From Nelumbo lutea (Eukaryota > Streptophyta > Magnoliopsida > Proteales > Nelumbonaceae): a DNA stretch of 64,000 nucleotides. Below the pieces are notes generated by a model that was not told the DNA's origin, made no database searches, and saw nothing but the letters and a program-made list of their open reading frames with translations. This document shows positions 23,801 to 35,800 of this stretch, one piece after another. The position numbers were made by a program, and so were the translations under genes. Within the stretch, counting starts at the first letter, position 1; each line of letters opens with the position of its first letter. The stretch is from contig JAKGHH010000005.1 of assembly GCA_022828595.1 (NCBI GenBank), forward strand, positions 52,819,655 to 52,883,654. The letters run 5' to 3'.

Positions 23801-26800
23801 ACCCCTTGCTTAGCTAACACATCTGACAAAGTATTTGCTGATCTCCCCACCCACTGTACAGTGACCAACATATTCCTTGTCAACCAACTAAATTTCTTCA
23901 TTTCATTCTTGTATCGCCACATAGCCTCTTCAGAATTTTTTAACCAACCCACCACCACTTTGGAATCCCTCTCGATTATTAGGTGTTGTACTCCCAGCTG
24001 GTTTGCAAATTGCACCCCTTGTACAGCAGCTAAGAGTTCTGCCCTGATGGAGTTCCCAATTCCCAAGGGACCTGAGTAGAGCAACAAAAGCTCTCCCTTC
24101 TCATTTCTCAAAGCACCCCCCACTCCGGATAATCTTGGATTACCCATGCTGCTTCCATCAAAGTTCAACTTTATTGAGCCTTCGGGTGGAGGAAACCAGC
24201 TTGTAATTGATTTGTCCTTTAAAGATGAGCACCTTGCTACTGCTAACCAATTTCTCCAAAGGTCATTAAAGGAAATTTGATGGAAGATTTCCAAGGTCTT
24301 CAGCCAATGTATTGCCCTGTTTAACACACAGTCTTTCAAATCTTGGTTGTTCCTTTCCTTGTCTTGAAAAATTTTGAGATTCCTTTCTTCCCAAAGAGTC
24401 CAAGTCAAAGCAACACGAGCACATCTCCACATAATTCTCCCTATTTCTATAGGCCAATAAAAGGTAGAATGGTTGAAAAGCATGTGAACTTCTGTTGGTA
24501 GACTCCAACTACCCCCAAACAACGAAAGTAGCCAAGCCCAAAGGTCTATAGAAAAGGGACAAGATACTAGTAGATGGTAACAATCCTCACCGTGAGCTCT
24601 ACAAAGGATACACCAATTAGGAGAAATACAGAGAAAAGGTCTTCTCTTTTGTAGGTTGTCTAAAGTGTTTACTTTCCCATGGAATACTTCCCAACAAAAA
24701 GCCATAATTTTTGGGGGGACTGGCCTGCACCAAATTTCTTTAGACGGAAAGGGTTGGTGAGAAGAAAGTTGAGAGATGGACTTGAAGAAAGAAGCACAAG
24801 AGAAGGTTCCAATGGGTCTAGGAGTCCAAACTCTCTTATCTGGCTTGGAGGGATCCAAACAAACCTAATTAAGACAACCAAGCAAAATAGAAAGAGACTC
24901 AATTTCAGCATCCCTAAGTCCTCTACGAAATCCAAAATCCCAAGTAGGATCTAAGGGTGTTCCCAAAGGTGAAACAAATTTTGAGACCACCTCCTTTTTG
25001 TACAAAGAAATAGAAAAAAGCGAAGGGAACAAGTCCTTTAGTCCTTTAACGGTGAGTCTCCTACCCAAATATCCTCCCAAAAAAGAACAGAGTTGCCGAA
25101 ACAAACTTCATACCTGATAAAATTAAGGAATTGAGGAAGGGTGTTGTGAATAGCCTTCCACGGTGCTGCTAGGTTAGCTTGCCTCGATACACCAGCATCC
25201 CATCCGTTCTCTGACCTCCCATGAATGATTCCCACCACCTCATGCCACAATCTCTCTATTTCCAAAGGCCATCTCCACAACCATTTCCCTAACAGAGCTT
25301 GATTCTTTCTAATTACCCTCCCAATTCCCAAGCCCCCCTCTTCTTTACTTCTTCACACAATTTCCCAATTAACCAAGTGATCCTTTTTTTCTTGTCCCGG
25401 CTCCCATAAGAAGTCTCTCATCAACTTCTCCAGTTTCCTGGCTTCCCCAACTAGTATCCTAAAGACAAACAAATAATAGGTAGGTAAGTTAGCCAAGGTA
25501 GCTCTTATTAGGGTAATTCTCCCTCCTAAAGAGATATAGTTCCTCTTCCATGAGGCTAATCTCTTCTCAAACTTTTCTATCACTGGGGTCCAAAATCTAC
25601 TCTCCCTAGGATTTGCCCCTAAAGGAAGCCCTAAATATGACATAGGCCAAGCAGAGGTGAAACACTCAAGACACTCCGCAATAGCCTCAACCTCCCCTAC
25701 CTCCAAATTTATACCCGCTATGCATCTCTTTTCCAAATTTATTCTCAAATTAGAGACACTTTCAAATCCTTTTATTATCTCCTTTAGGTTTGCTACCTTT
25801 TCACTAATACCTCCTTCACAAAAAATCATTAGGTCATCTGCAAACTGAAGGTGGGTGACAAGGACTTGGTGTCTCCCTATTCTCCAACCCTTAATGGCAT
25901 CTTCGTTGTCAGCCTTAGTAATGATCCTACTAATCACATCAGCTACTAAGGTAAAAAGGAAGGGTGAAAGTGGATCCCCTTGCCTGACACCCCTGCAAGC
26001 TGGAAAAAAGTCTCTCACCGTACCATTTACCAGAATAGAGTAGTGACAAGTACTGATACACCCAAAGATCCAACTACACCACTTGTCCCCAAGTCCACAG
26101 TTTTGCATAACCTCCAATTGAAACTTCCAGTCCACCAAATCATAGGCCTTTTCAAGATCCAATTTACAAATGAATCCTCTCTTACTAGACCTTTTCATTT
26201 CCTCCACACACTTATTCGCAATTAAGATTTGATCTGTTATTTGTCGCCCTTGAATGAAAGCCCCCTGGGTTTCACTAATGATGGTAGGGAGGACTGTTTT
26301 GATTCTCAATGAGAGCACTTTAGCCAGAATTTTATAGATGCTTGTCACTAGACTAATAGGCCTATAATCTTTTGGGTGGTTGGCATCATTCTTCTTAGGT
26401 ATCAAGGCCAAAAAGGTGGCATTAATTACAGGGCTTATAGTGTGATTGTCTGCAAATTCCTTAAAGACTTCAGCTAAATCCTCTTTCAACAACTCCCAAC
26501 AGTCTTGATAAAAACCCATTGTAAAGCCATCTGGACTTGGAGCCTTGGATCTATCCATTATAAAGACAGCTTTCTTAGAATTTGAAACTAAGGATTTAGG
26601 GGATTAAGATGTTTCCTGGGAGTCGAAGTTGCTAGGTCTAAAGATCTTCATCTCCCAACAGAAGTATGTGTTAGATCTTCTCATGGAGATTGGGAAACTT
26701 GGTGTAAACCTACTTCTACACCTATTGATGGTAACCATAAACTCTCAACTAATGATAGTGAGCTTTTGGCAAATAGGGGAGTGTTCCAAAGACTTTTGGG

Positions 26801-29800
26801 GAAGTTGCTATACCTTTGCATGACATGGCCAAATATCTTATATGCTATTAGTGTATTAGTCGGTTTATGCATGCCCCTAGAGACACAAATATGGCTGTTG
26901 CAGAATGAGTTCAGTGTTATTTGGCATGGACACATAAAACTAGAGGCTTACGTAGATGCCAATTGGGCTACCAGTATTGATGATAGGAGATCTACATTGG
27001 GTTATTGTGCCTTAGTTGCAAGGAACATTATCTCCTAGAGAAGTAAGAAATAGTCAGTAGTAGCCAGATCTTCGGCTGAGACAAACTACAGGGCAATGGC
27101 ACATGGAGTTTCAAAGTTGTTATGGCTCAAGTCACCTCTAGAGAGTATGGGTATTACAATGATAAGCCCTTAATGATTAAATGTGATAATCAGGTTGCGA
27201 TCAACATAGATCACAACCCAGTTCATCATGATATGACAAAACATACTGAAGTTGATCGACATTTTATAAGAGAAAAGGGTAGCTTCTGAAGAATTTTGCC
27301 TTCCTTTCATTGCCTCAGAGCAATAGTTAGCAAATGTTTTGACCAAGGGTGTCCCCAAGGAAAAATTACAGCACTGTGTAAGTAAGCTGGGAATGATTGA
27401 TATCTATGCTCAGCTTGAGGGGAAGTGTAGAGATGATGGGCCGAATGGGCCTTAGTTTCTTTATTTTCCTTAAGTTATGCTTATGACTTGTATTTGTAAG
27501 TAGTGGGCCTTAATTATGGGCCTGTTTTCTCTTTTTTATTATTGTCCTTAATGCTAGCCGCCCTACTAAGGGTACTCATGTAATTGTCCACATTATTACA
27601 ACTAAAGAATAAAAGATATTATTGGGGGGCAAGGTGCCAACCAGCTGTTTGGTAAGGTCTCCTACTGGTCATAGCAGAGACTTGGGACCGTATCCTGCCT
27701 GCACCTGGGTTTGGGGGGTTATGTGTTGGGGGATGGGCTACCCCCTGTTGTGTAGCCCTTCAAAAGATATCAAAAAAATATATTATTAGGGGCTGAAGAG
27801 AGGATCAAACTACTCTCTCTTCTTCCTTCCCTTTCTTCCATCTTCTCCGTCCGTTACTTTTCTCTCTTCCATCTTCAATCTTCTTCTTCTCTTCTGTTTT
27901 TTTCTTTTCTTTATTTCAGATTATTGCAGGTGGGACCCACAACTTATTAATACAATTCTATCTTTCCTTTAAAAAAAATATCACTGAAAATGGAAGAAGA
28001 CATTCTGTTAATCAAGAAACTAGTAAGAACATCACCCCAATACCTTGTAGTGAGAATGGGCCGAATGGGTCCTAGTGTTCTTTATTTCTTTTAAGTAGTG
28101 TTTAAAAGTTATGTTTCTTAGTTATGGGGCTTATGGGCCTTCTTTTATTTTATTTTTTTTTTAATGTTAACCACCCCATTAAGGGCATCCAAGTAACTGT
28201 ACTCAGACTTAGAATTATTAATAAAAGTGATGAAAGGGGGCTAGAGAGAGGTTCGAATTCTTCTTTTCTCTCTTCCCTTCTTTTCTTCTTCCACAACCTA
28301 TTGCTGAAACTTCTTTTCTTCTTTCTCTTTCTCTCTTTTCTTCTTTTCTTGCATTATCTGAATTACTGTAGGTGTAATTTTCAACTTACCTTTTTAGAAC
28401 ATTCATATACAATAAAAGTTCCCTAGCATTATCCAGCAAGTGGTAATTCTTTCTCTTTGCCACACCATTCTGTTGAGGGTTATATCTACAAGATGTCTAA
28501 TGGATTATGCCATTATGAGCACAAAAATCTTAAAAAGGAGTGAAAAAGATAATCATGACTATCATCAAATATCAATGTTTTAATAGAAATGCCAAAATAC
28601 ATGTATCCATTGTGTGACTCAATTTTATTAGATCCCAAACATCTGAATGAACAAGAACAAAAGAACTTGAAACAAGACAATTGACTCTAGGACTGAAAGT
28701 GACTATATGCTGCTTGCTTAATTGACATGACTCACACTCCAAAAAGGACATATTTCTGAAGAGTAGGAGCCAGCAACTTCAACTTCTCAAGGGATGGATA
28801 ACCAAGTTGAAAATGCTACTAAAAGGGAGTAATGAAAGTCTATAAAGTAGCTTGAGAAGACATGCCACTACCACTGTGGTAATACAGTCCTCCAGCAAGG
28901 AGATCCATAAATAGGTATTCCCGTCTTTAAAAATCGGCAAGGAGATGGACTTATTATCAAAATCTTGGATGTTCCCTTCAACAGGCCCAAAAAAGTGACA
29001 CGTGGAATGATCTTCCAAATAACTCTACATCTCAAACCACCAATTTCTTAGCCCCTAACTATCATCCGAAAATCTCATAGGGAAATGAACTAAGGATAGA
29101 AATCCAAAAATGGAATATCAAATACCCAGAGCAACAGGTGTTATTGATCAATAACTGTTTCCAAAACATTGCTTGATTGTGTCTTTTGGTGATCACTGCC
29201 CGAACTTCGGTGAAGTTGAAAGGTGGGCTAAGAAAGTTTGGGGGTATCAAACAAGACCTACAGCAAGGAGGCTTGAAGGAAATAGGTCTCTGATCTTTTT
29301 CTACTCAGAGTTGAGAGCTTTGGGAGCTTTACACTCGGGTAAAAAGTCTTTTAATGGGCATCCCCCTATTATTATGGAGATGGGATCCTAGGGTCGGTGA
29401 AGTTCAGAATACAGAAAAGTAAAGTCGGTGGGTTCTCCAGTTCTCCTATCTGGCCTTCCCCTACATGCTTGGTCTCAAGCAACGGACAAGGAGGTAGGGA
29501 ATGCCTTGGGAGGCTTTATCCTGGTGGACTTGGCCAATCTAGACTGGATTCAGTTAGACTGTGTGCAGCTGTAAATCTGGTGTAGATCCCCTGCTAAAAT
29601 CCCAAAGATAGTAGAAATAATTGTCAAAGGTACTCGCTTTGCAGTAAGGGTAATAGTCAAAAGCGTTGTACTCACTGATTAGACCCATGTTTGGTTGCTC
29701 TTTTAGGAGTGCGGCAGCCAAAACTATTGAGGTCGGTTTCGCAGCAATTATAAGTGGAACCACTGAATGAGCCTGAGGTATTTGCGACACCTCAAAGTGA

Positions 29801-32800
29801 AGATCAGCAAAAGAGAAATGGATTCAGGTACAAGCAAAGATGTCGTTGCTCACCTCTGCATCTTGGACATCCCAGGGGTAGAGCTATGACTTTGGCGGGA
29901 ACCAGTAATAGAAACTAGAATGTTTTGTCAACAAATCCTGAGTTGCAGTTTTTGAAGGCTGATGTTACCACTGGAACCAATGATGGTCTGACGGAGGTGG
30001 TAGCAGGCAGTCAAGGCTTGGAAGCAGGAATTTCTGGCTCAAATTTGAATTTCAAATCAGCCTCCTTTTTGAGTTCATTTGTTGACCCACCTGTTGAGCC
30101 ATGGGTGAAAGAGATGCAATTTTTTCAAGGTTTTGGGTGTAGGTCGGAATCTAGATCTAGTTCGAATTGTTGATCCACTTCAAATTTTGGCAGGACTAAC
30201 TTGGTTGTTCCTCTCACCTCCATTTGGAAAAGGCTAAATCATGATTTGGGCCCTAAGAAGGATAAGGCCCAGCTTCTTGGTGTAAAGGCTCTAAGCTAGT
30301 CCAAAGGGTCTCTTAACCAGTTGGATTTAAAATTTTCTACAAGCATCCGTCAGAAAAGGAATTGATAGCTCTACTTGAGAAGTTGTTGTCTGGACTCTGG
30401 ATCTGCTTGTATTAATCTTGTTGCTCAGAAGAATGATGCCTCCTCAGTTAACATGGAGGTGTCTGTTAAGACGGAGGCCTGTAATAGGTGTGAGCACAAC
30501 ATCCGTTTCGGTGAACATCAGGCTTATGCAGCAACCCCACTGGTTGTGGACAAGGCTGGTGGTGTGCTCTCTTCTAGTGAGCAGATAGATAGTCTCATGA
30601 GTTTTGGTAAATTATTGGGCATCACTTCTCCTAATGGAGAAAAAAACAATCATGTTTTTCTCAAATCATGTTTGGCAGACCGTTTAGTAGATAATCCTAT
30701 TAATAAGAACTTGGTGAGGGAACAAGAGTTCCTAGCAACTGAGTGATACTGATTCAGAATGATCTTTGGATAACATAGATAGCCTTCCAGTTGCAAGAAA
30801 TCAAAGTGATTGGCAGAGTCCTATGAAGATGTGGCGGTGCACCCAAATGGTAAAGGTGCTTGCAGCACGAATGGTAGAGGTAGGGGAGGTAAGGGAAGAA
30901 AGGTTGCCTCTTAAAGCTCACAGTCTGTTCTCTCTCTTAGTCTTTTGGGCTTGGGTGAGGGATGCCAGCCCAGGTTTTTTTAGGGGTTTCTTGTAAGGTC
31001 TTTCTCATGGTTGGCTGTTGTGGTTTGGTTTTTGTTTCTTGCTTTGGTGCAAGGCCAAGTGTTTTTGACTCTTGCAATGAGTGGCCCATCTGTGGTTTTC
31101 AAAAAATATATACATATTGAATATGTTGGAATATGTTGATTTTCTATACTTTTAACATGAAGTTTATACTACTCATATGAAAATTATGGATAATTATTAA
31201 GGTAATATGGTTATGGAACCTAGGAAACTACCCTAGGATATATGTTTTCAAATAAAAAAAAAAAAAAATCCATTACCTAGGTGTCCGCCTAGGCAACAAA
31301 GCAACAAGACACCCCCCTATCGCCTAGCTTCATCTTGGTGCCTTGAAAACTACGCAATGGAACAGAATTCAGCATTTCTAAAACCTCCCAAAACCGATCC
31401 CCATATTCTGATCTGGAAACTGTGAAAAATCCAGCAAAATCAAAACCTAATCTACTATCAACTTACTAATATCCCATTAGAAGAAGTTATTTGTTACAAG
31501 TTGAAGGGGCTACAAGAGTTAGGGGTAAATAAGTGATTTAAGTTCCTATAATTTAACAATGGATAATGGCACCAAACAGAAGGGAATGGCAAAACAGGCT
31601 TCATGTAGCCAACCCCACATAATTGGAACGAGGCTTAGATGATTATGATGATGAAGCGGGTAGATAAAAAGAACCTCTTTATTTACTCCCCATTGTTAGG
31701 AAATGTTAGTGGAGATTTTTCTCCCTATTAAGTGTGCCATAAACTCTACCGGGCAAAATTCTTGATCTCTCACTAGAGGATCGATCACTGATGTTTTTGA
31801 AGCATTAAGAAAGATTCCATGGTATGCTTGGCCTCCAGCTTTGTCTTAGGGAAAAGTAATCTAAAGATGGTTCAGGTAAAGGCACTGTTTACTGCTGAAC
31901 TGTCCCCATGCATCCAGATGAAGATTATACAAATCCTATCCTTTAGGAATTCAAGGCTTAGAGCTAATGTTTATTTGGATGCATACGATCTACTAGTGAA
32001 TGCAGATATTTAGTTGATAGGAAAATGACGAGGTGGTTAGTAGCCAGAGTAAGGTGGATTTAAATGAACTTCAACAGGTTTTCTCTTATCAATCCAGGTC
32101 CACCAGATACAGGGTATTTGTATCTTGATGAGATCGAATACTCATTTGGCATCCTTTAGGCACACTGATCATAAAAACTCTAATAAAAGTGAAGTATACA
32201 CTCTACTTACTGGCTTGAAATTTTTCCTCAATGCTATACTCCAATGGATCTTCAGCTCAGGCAGAAGAACTCTTGAGGTCTGCGAATAGTGTGGATAAAA
32301 GTTTTGGATTGTATTGAGATGTTAGTTACAGAACACAACCATAGACTGATTCTCTAGCCAAGGAGGATAAATCAAGGCAATGATTGTATAATGGTGGTCT
32401 TTAGTGCAACCATCTCATTCCTTTTGATCCACTATACACTCAACATTTAAAAGGATTTAGAATAAAACTAAATTAGCAAGAAAATTAAGGGAAAACAATA
32501 ATGAAATGCAGATATGTTCCACTGGAAAACATAACCTGCATTCATTGGCCAAACCTAATTAGGCAACATGAAGATTGAAAGTATGGATAAGCATGCTATT
32601 ATAGGAGCCTCTCCCTGGTATTATTACTATTTCTTATGATTTGTCATTATCATTTTTCATTGTCTGGTTCCTGTCCTAATAAAAGTGTCATGTCATCTCA
32701 AAAAAAAAATGTATCAGAGACATACCGTCAATGCCATATAGGGCTTTTGCTAATGGAGAATTCATGGCTGAACGAGCATTGGGAAAGTCTGCACTCCCAA

Positions 32801-35800
32801 CTTCCATAACAGGCTTGCCAGGATAGAACATGAGAGAGGAAGGGTTTGGTGTTGACTGGGTCTGAATGAACATGTTCCTCCTCTGCCCTGTGCATATCAG
32901 GATGCATATATGAAAAACAGTTTGTGGCTTATATTTCTAAAGAAACAAAGTCCTCAACTTATATGAAAATTTGTCTATTTTATTAACAAATAGAATCTCC
33001 ACAAACATACCAACAGAAGAAACACAGTAATCTGAAGTATATAGATATAAGATGTCAAAAACTTAAAACCACAATCCATGGTACTTCTATTTAATTCCAC
33101 TATTCAACTAGTAAACTGAGGGAGTCTCAGAAAATGCAAAATACAGTTTTCTCTTTATTTTCTTTTCTTTTGACCCTGACAGGGAGAGTATAGAACGTGT
33201 AAAAGGAAACTCATCTCCCAGCTAAATGAGTGTTTATTTGGGACATTTCTCATCTGCATGGAGGATTGTCTTTTTCCTTCATCGCCAATGTCTCCATAAA
33301 TGTAATATTTCCCCTTAAATAATCTTAGCAATCCAAAAATAATCAAACTTGGGAAAGAGGGCACCCAGCATCTATTCTTGCCAAACTAAAGTAGATACAG
33401 TTTCAACATTCAAATTTTTTTTTTTTTGAGAAAATTTAACCAAGATTTATTGAGAATTGTTAGTGGTGTTAGTGAAGGGGTATTTTGGTCTTTGTACTTG
33501 TTGAGAATGTTGATGTGTACTGTTATGTTAGTTCGAGTGCCTCTTACTTAAAGAAGGGCACTTAAGTCTTTTCCAATAAGTTAATAATATAATAACCAAA
33601 TCTAGGGATGACTTTTTCTCTAATTCGAACCAGCCTTTCTCTCTTTTCTCTCTTTTCTCTCTTCTTCTTTCCTCTCCTACTTCTTGCTGTTTACTTTACT
33701 TTACAGTCAACGAACAAGACAGAATTCTAGGGCAGGTCAAACTTCAACATGGTATCAGAGCGAGGTTCAATAAATCAGACTTGCTAGAATTCTGTCTTTT
33801 GCGCATTCGAATTAGGGTTTCTCTTGGGTTTCTCAGCTGTGAGTTGGAGACTGGGAAAAGGGCTGAAAAGGAGTGATCGCCCTCTTCCCTAGGAGGTTCC
33901 TATGCCTCCGATTGTGTCGTTGGTGATTGATTGCTGTGGTTTCTAAGCCCTAGTTAGGGCTGGTACGTGTGGTGCAATGGTGTCCCAGCCCTTCGTGTGG
34001 TTGGCCTTCAGGCATGAGGCAAAGCTTTTTTTATGCATATTTTCTGTTATGGAATACATGAGAGGTGTAGTACAGTTCGCATGATGGGTTTTCAGATTGC
34101 AGTATGCTAGGGTTTATGCTAGGGTTTATTCTGGTTTGTGTGTGATTCGAAGGGCAATAGTGTCTACTTAATGGTGAAACTTCCTGTAGCTGTGGATTAG
34201 GGTTTGTGGTGTTACAAGTGTGGTTTTCAGCATTTGATATCGCTGAAACCACTGTGTAGACTTCGGTGAGTAGGGGTTGTGGTGTTGTAGTTTTCAGCAT
34301 TTAATAATGCTGAAATCAGTGTGCAGATTTCGGTGAGTAGGGTTTGTGGTGGTGCAGTTCTCAGCATTTATTACTGTTGAAATCAATGTGCAGATTTCGG
34401 TGAAGTGTCTGTGTGTAGTGTGCAGTGTGTAGTGCTCATAATTCAGTGCTTAGAATTCAGTGATAAGGGAGTTCGGCAATGGCAGATAACAGTGATAGTA
34501 AACCTAGTGTCATGATATCTACTGACTATCTGAATGTCCAAATGACCTCCATTAAACTGAATGGAGAGAATTATGTCCCTTGGGCCAAGTCTGTAGAGGT
34601 TTTTCTGAAGGCGAAGAAGAAAGTGAAGCATATAAGAAAGGAGAAACCCCCCGCTAATTCTCAGGAGTATGAAGACTGGGAACAGGAAGATGCACAGATC
34701 ATTACATGGTTGTGGAACAGTATGGAACCCAAAATCAGTGTGAACTTCATGTTTCTTGACACAGCCAAAGAGGTGTGGGATCGTGCTAAGAAACTAATAC
34801 CACTAGGGTATATCAACTGTATCAGGAATACTTCAATCTGCAATAGGGAAATTAGAGCCTTGAGGAGTACTATGCCAGTGTGAGGAATATCCATAATGAG
34901 TTAAATGTCTATCATCCTCTCACTTCTGATGTCAAAGTTCAACAGCAACAGCGAGAGCAGCTTGATGTGACACGGTTTCTGGTGGGGCTGAAGTCTGAGT
35001 ATGAACCGGTACGAGCCCAGATACTAGGGGGATCTACTCTTCCATCTTTAGAGGAGGTGTCTGCTCGTCTTCGAAGGGTTTCCATTGGATCTATGGATTC
35101 TAATGTCTCAGATAAATCAGCATTTGCAGTGTCAAGAGGTTGAGGTGCTCGAGGAGCCCAGCCTGGCAGGAGTGGTAGTGGTGGATCTACACATATCCGT
35201 GGTGGTGGTCGTACTGGAGGCAGAGATTCAGGGGGAGCTCGTGGTAGAGGACGTGGCTCGGGTCCACGGAAGTGTACTCATTGTGGTTTGGATGGACATA
35301 CCATTAACTACTGCTATGACTTACATGGTTCTCCCTCGACGTGGGCCAACCATGCCATGACTAGTGACACCAGTTTTAGCTCTAGACAGGAGAACCGGTC
35401 AGCTGACCCAAAGCCTTCTACACCCACAGATGGTCCAGGCAAGGAGATGGTGAGTGTTCCTCGGGATGAATATGAAAGGTTTGTTCAATCCAAGTCGCAG
35501 CAGAACATAGCTTCCTTTGCACACTCAGGTATGGCTTGTTTGGCATCCACACCCAACATCTGCTATGACTTACATGATCCTCCCTCGACGTGGGCCAACC
35601 ATGCCATGACTAGTGACACCAGTTTTAGCTCTAGACAGGAGAACTGGTCAGCTGACCCAAAGCCTTCTACACCCTCAGATGGTCCAGGCAAGGAGATGGT
35701 GAGTGTTCCTCGGGATGAATATGAAAGGTTTGTTCAATCCAAGTCGCAGCAGAACATAGCTTCCTTTGCACACTCAGGTATGGCTTGTTTGGCATCCACA

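Larger units (their letters stand above)
23631..26573 (-). mobile_element. 5'-truncated LINE with 10-bp target-site duplication
   Basis: The 2.9-kb minus-strand LINE begins inside the reverse transcriptase and ends in a poly(A) tract (T-run 23631-23640). It is bounded by CTTAGAATTT at 23621-23630 and 26574-26583, so it inserted into the copia reverse transcriptase gene. The order on the minus strand is reverse transcriptase, zinc-binding reverse transcriptase domain, RNase H. It is related to LINE 1 (shared DGFTM.FYQDCWE) but is a different copy. Confidence 0.92.
23505..27425 (+). mobile_element. Degenerate Ty1/copia element, split by a LINE
   Basis: The reverse transcriptase fragment [16 protein letters not shown] ends at 23630. 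After the LINE the same gene resumes at 26584 ([17 protein letters not shown]) and runs into RNase H ([20 protein letters not shown], then [18 protein letters not shown]) up to [13 protein letters not shown] at about 27415. An LTR-like sequence starts at 27426. gag, protease and integrase are not present upstream in recognisable form. Many stops show an old, dead copy. Confidence 0.82.

Noticed and set aside
33750..33761. tRNA gene suggested by TGGTATCAGAGC here and near 13965, 38980 and 56385
   Set aside because: These are primer-binding sites complementary to the 3' end of initiator tRNA, next to LTRs, not tRNA genes.
34225..34420. CRISPR-like repeat array
   Set aside because: Units are contiguous 67-bp repeats without unique spacers, in a plant retrotransposon leader.
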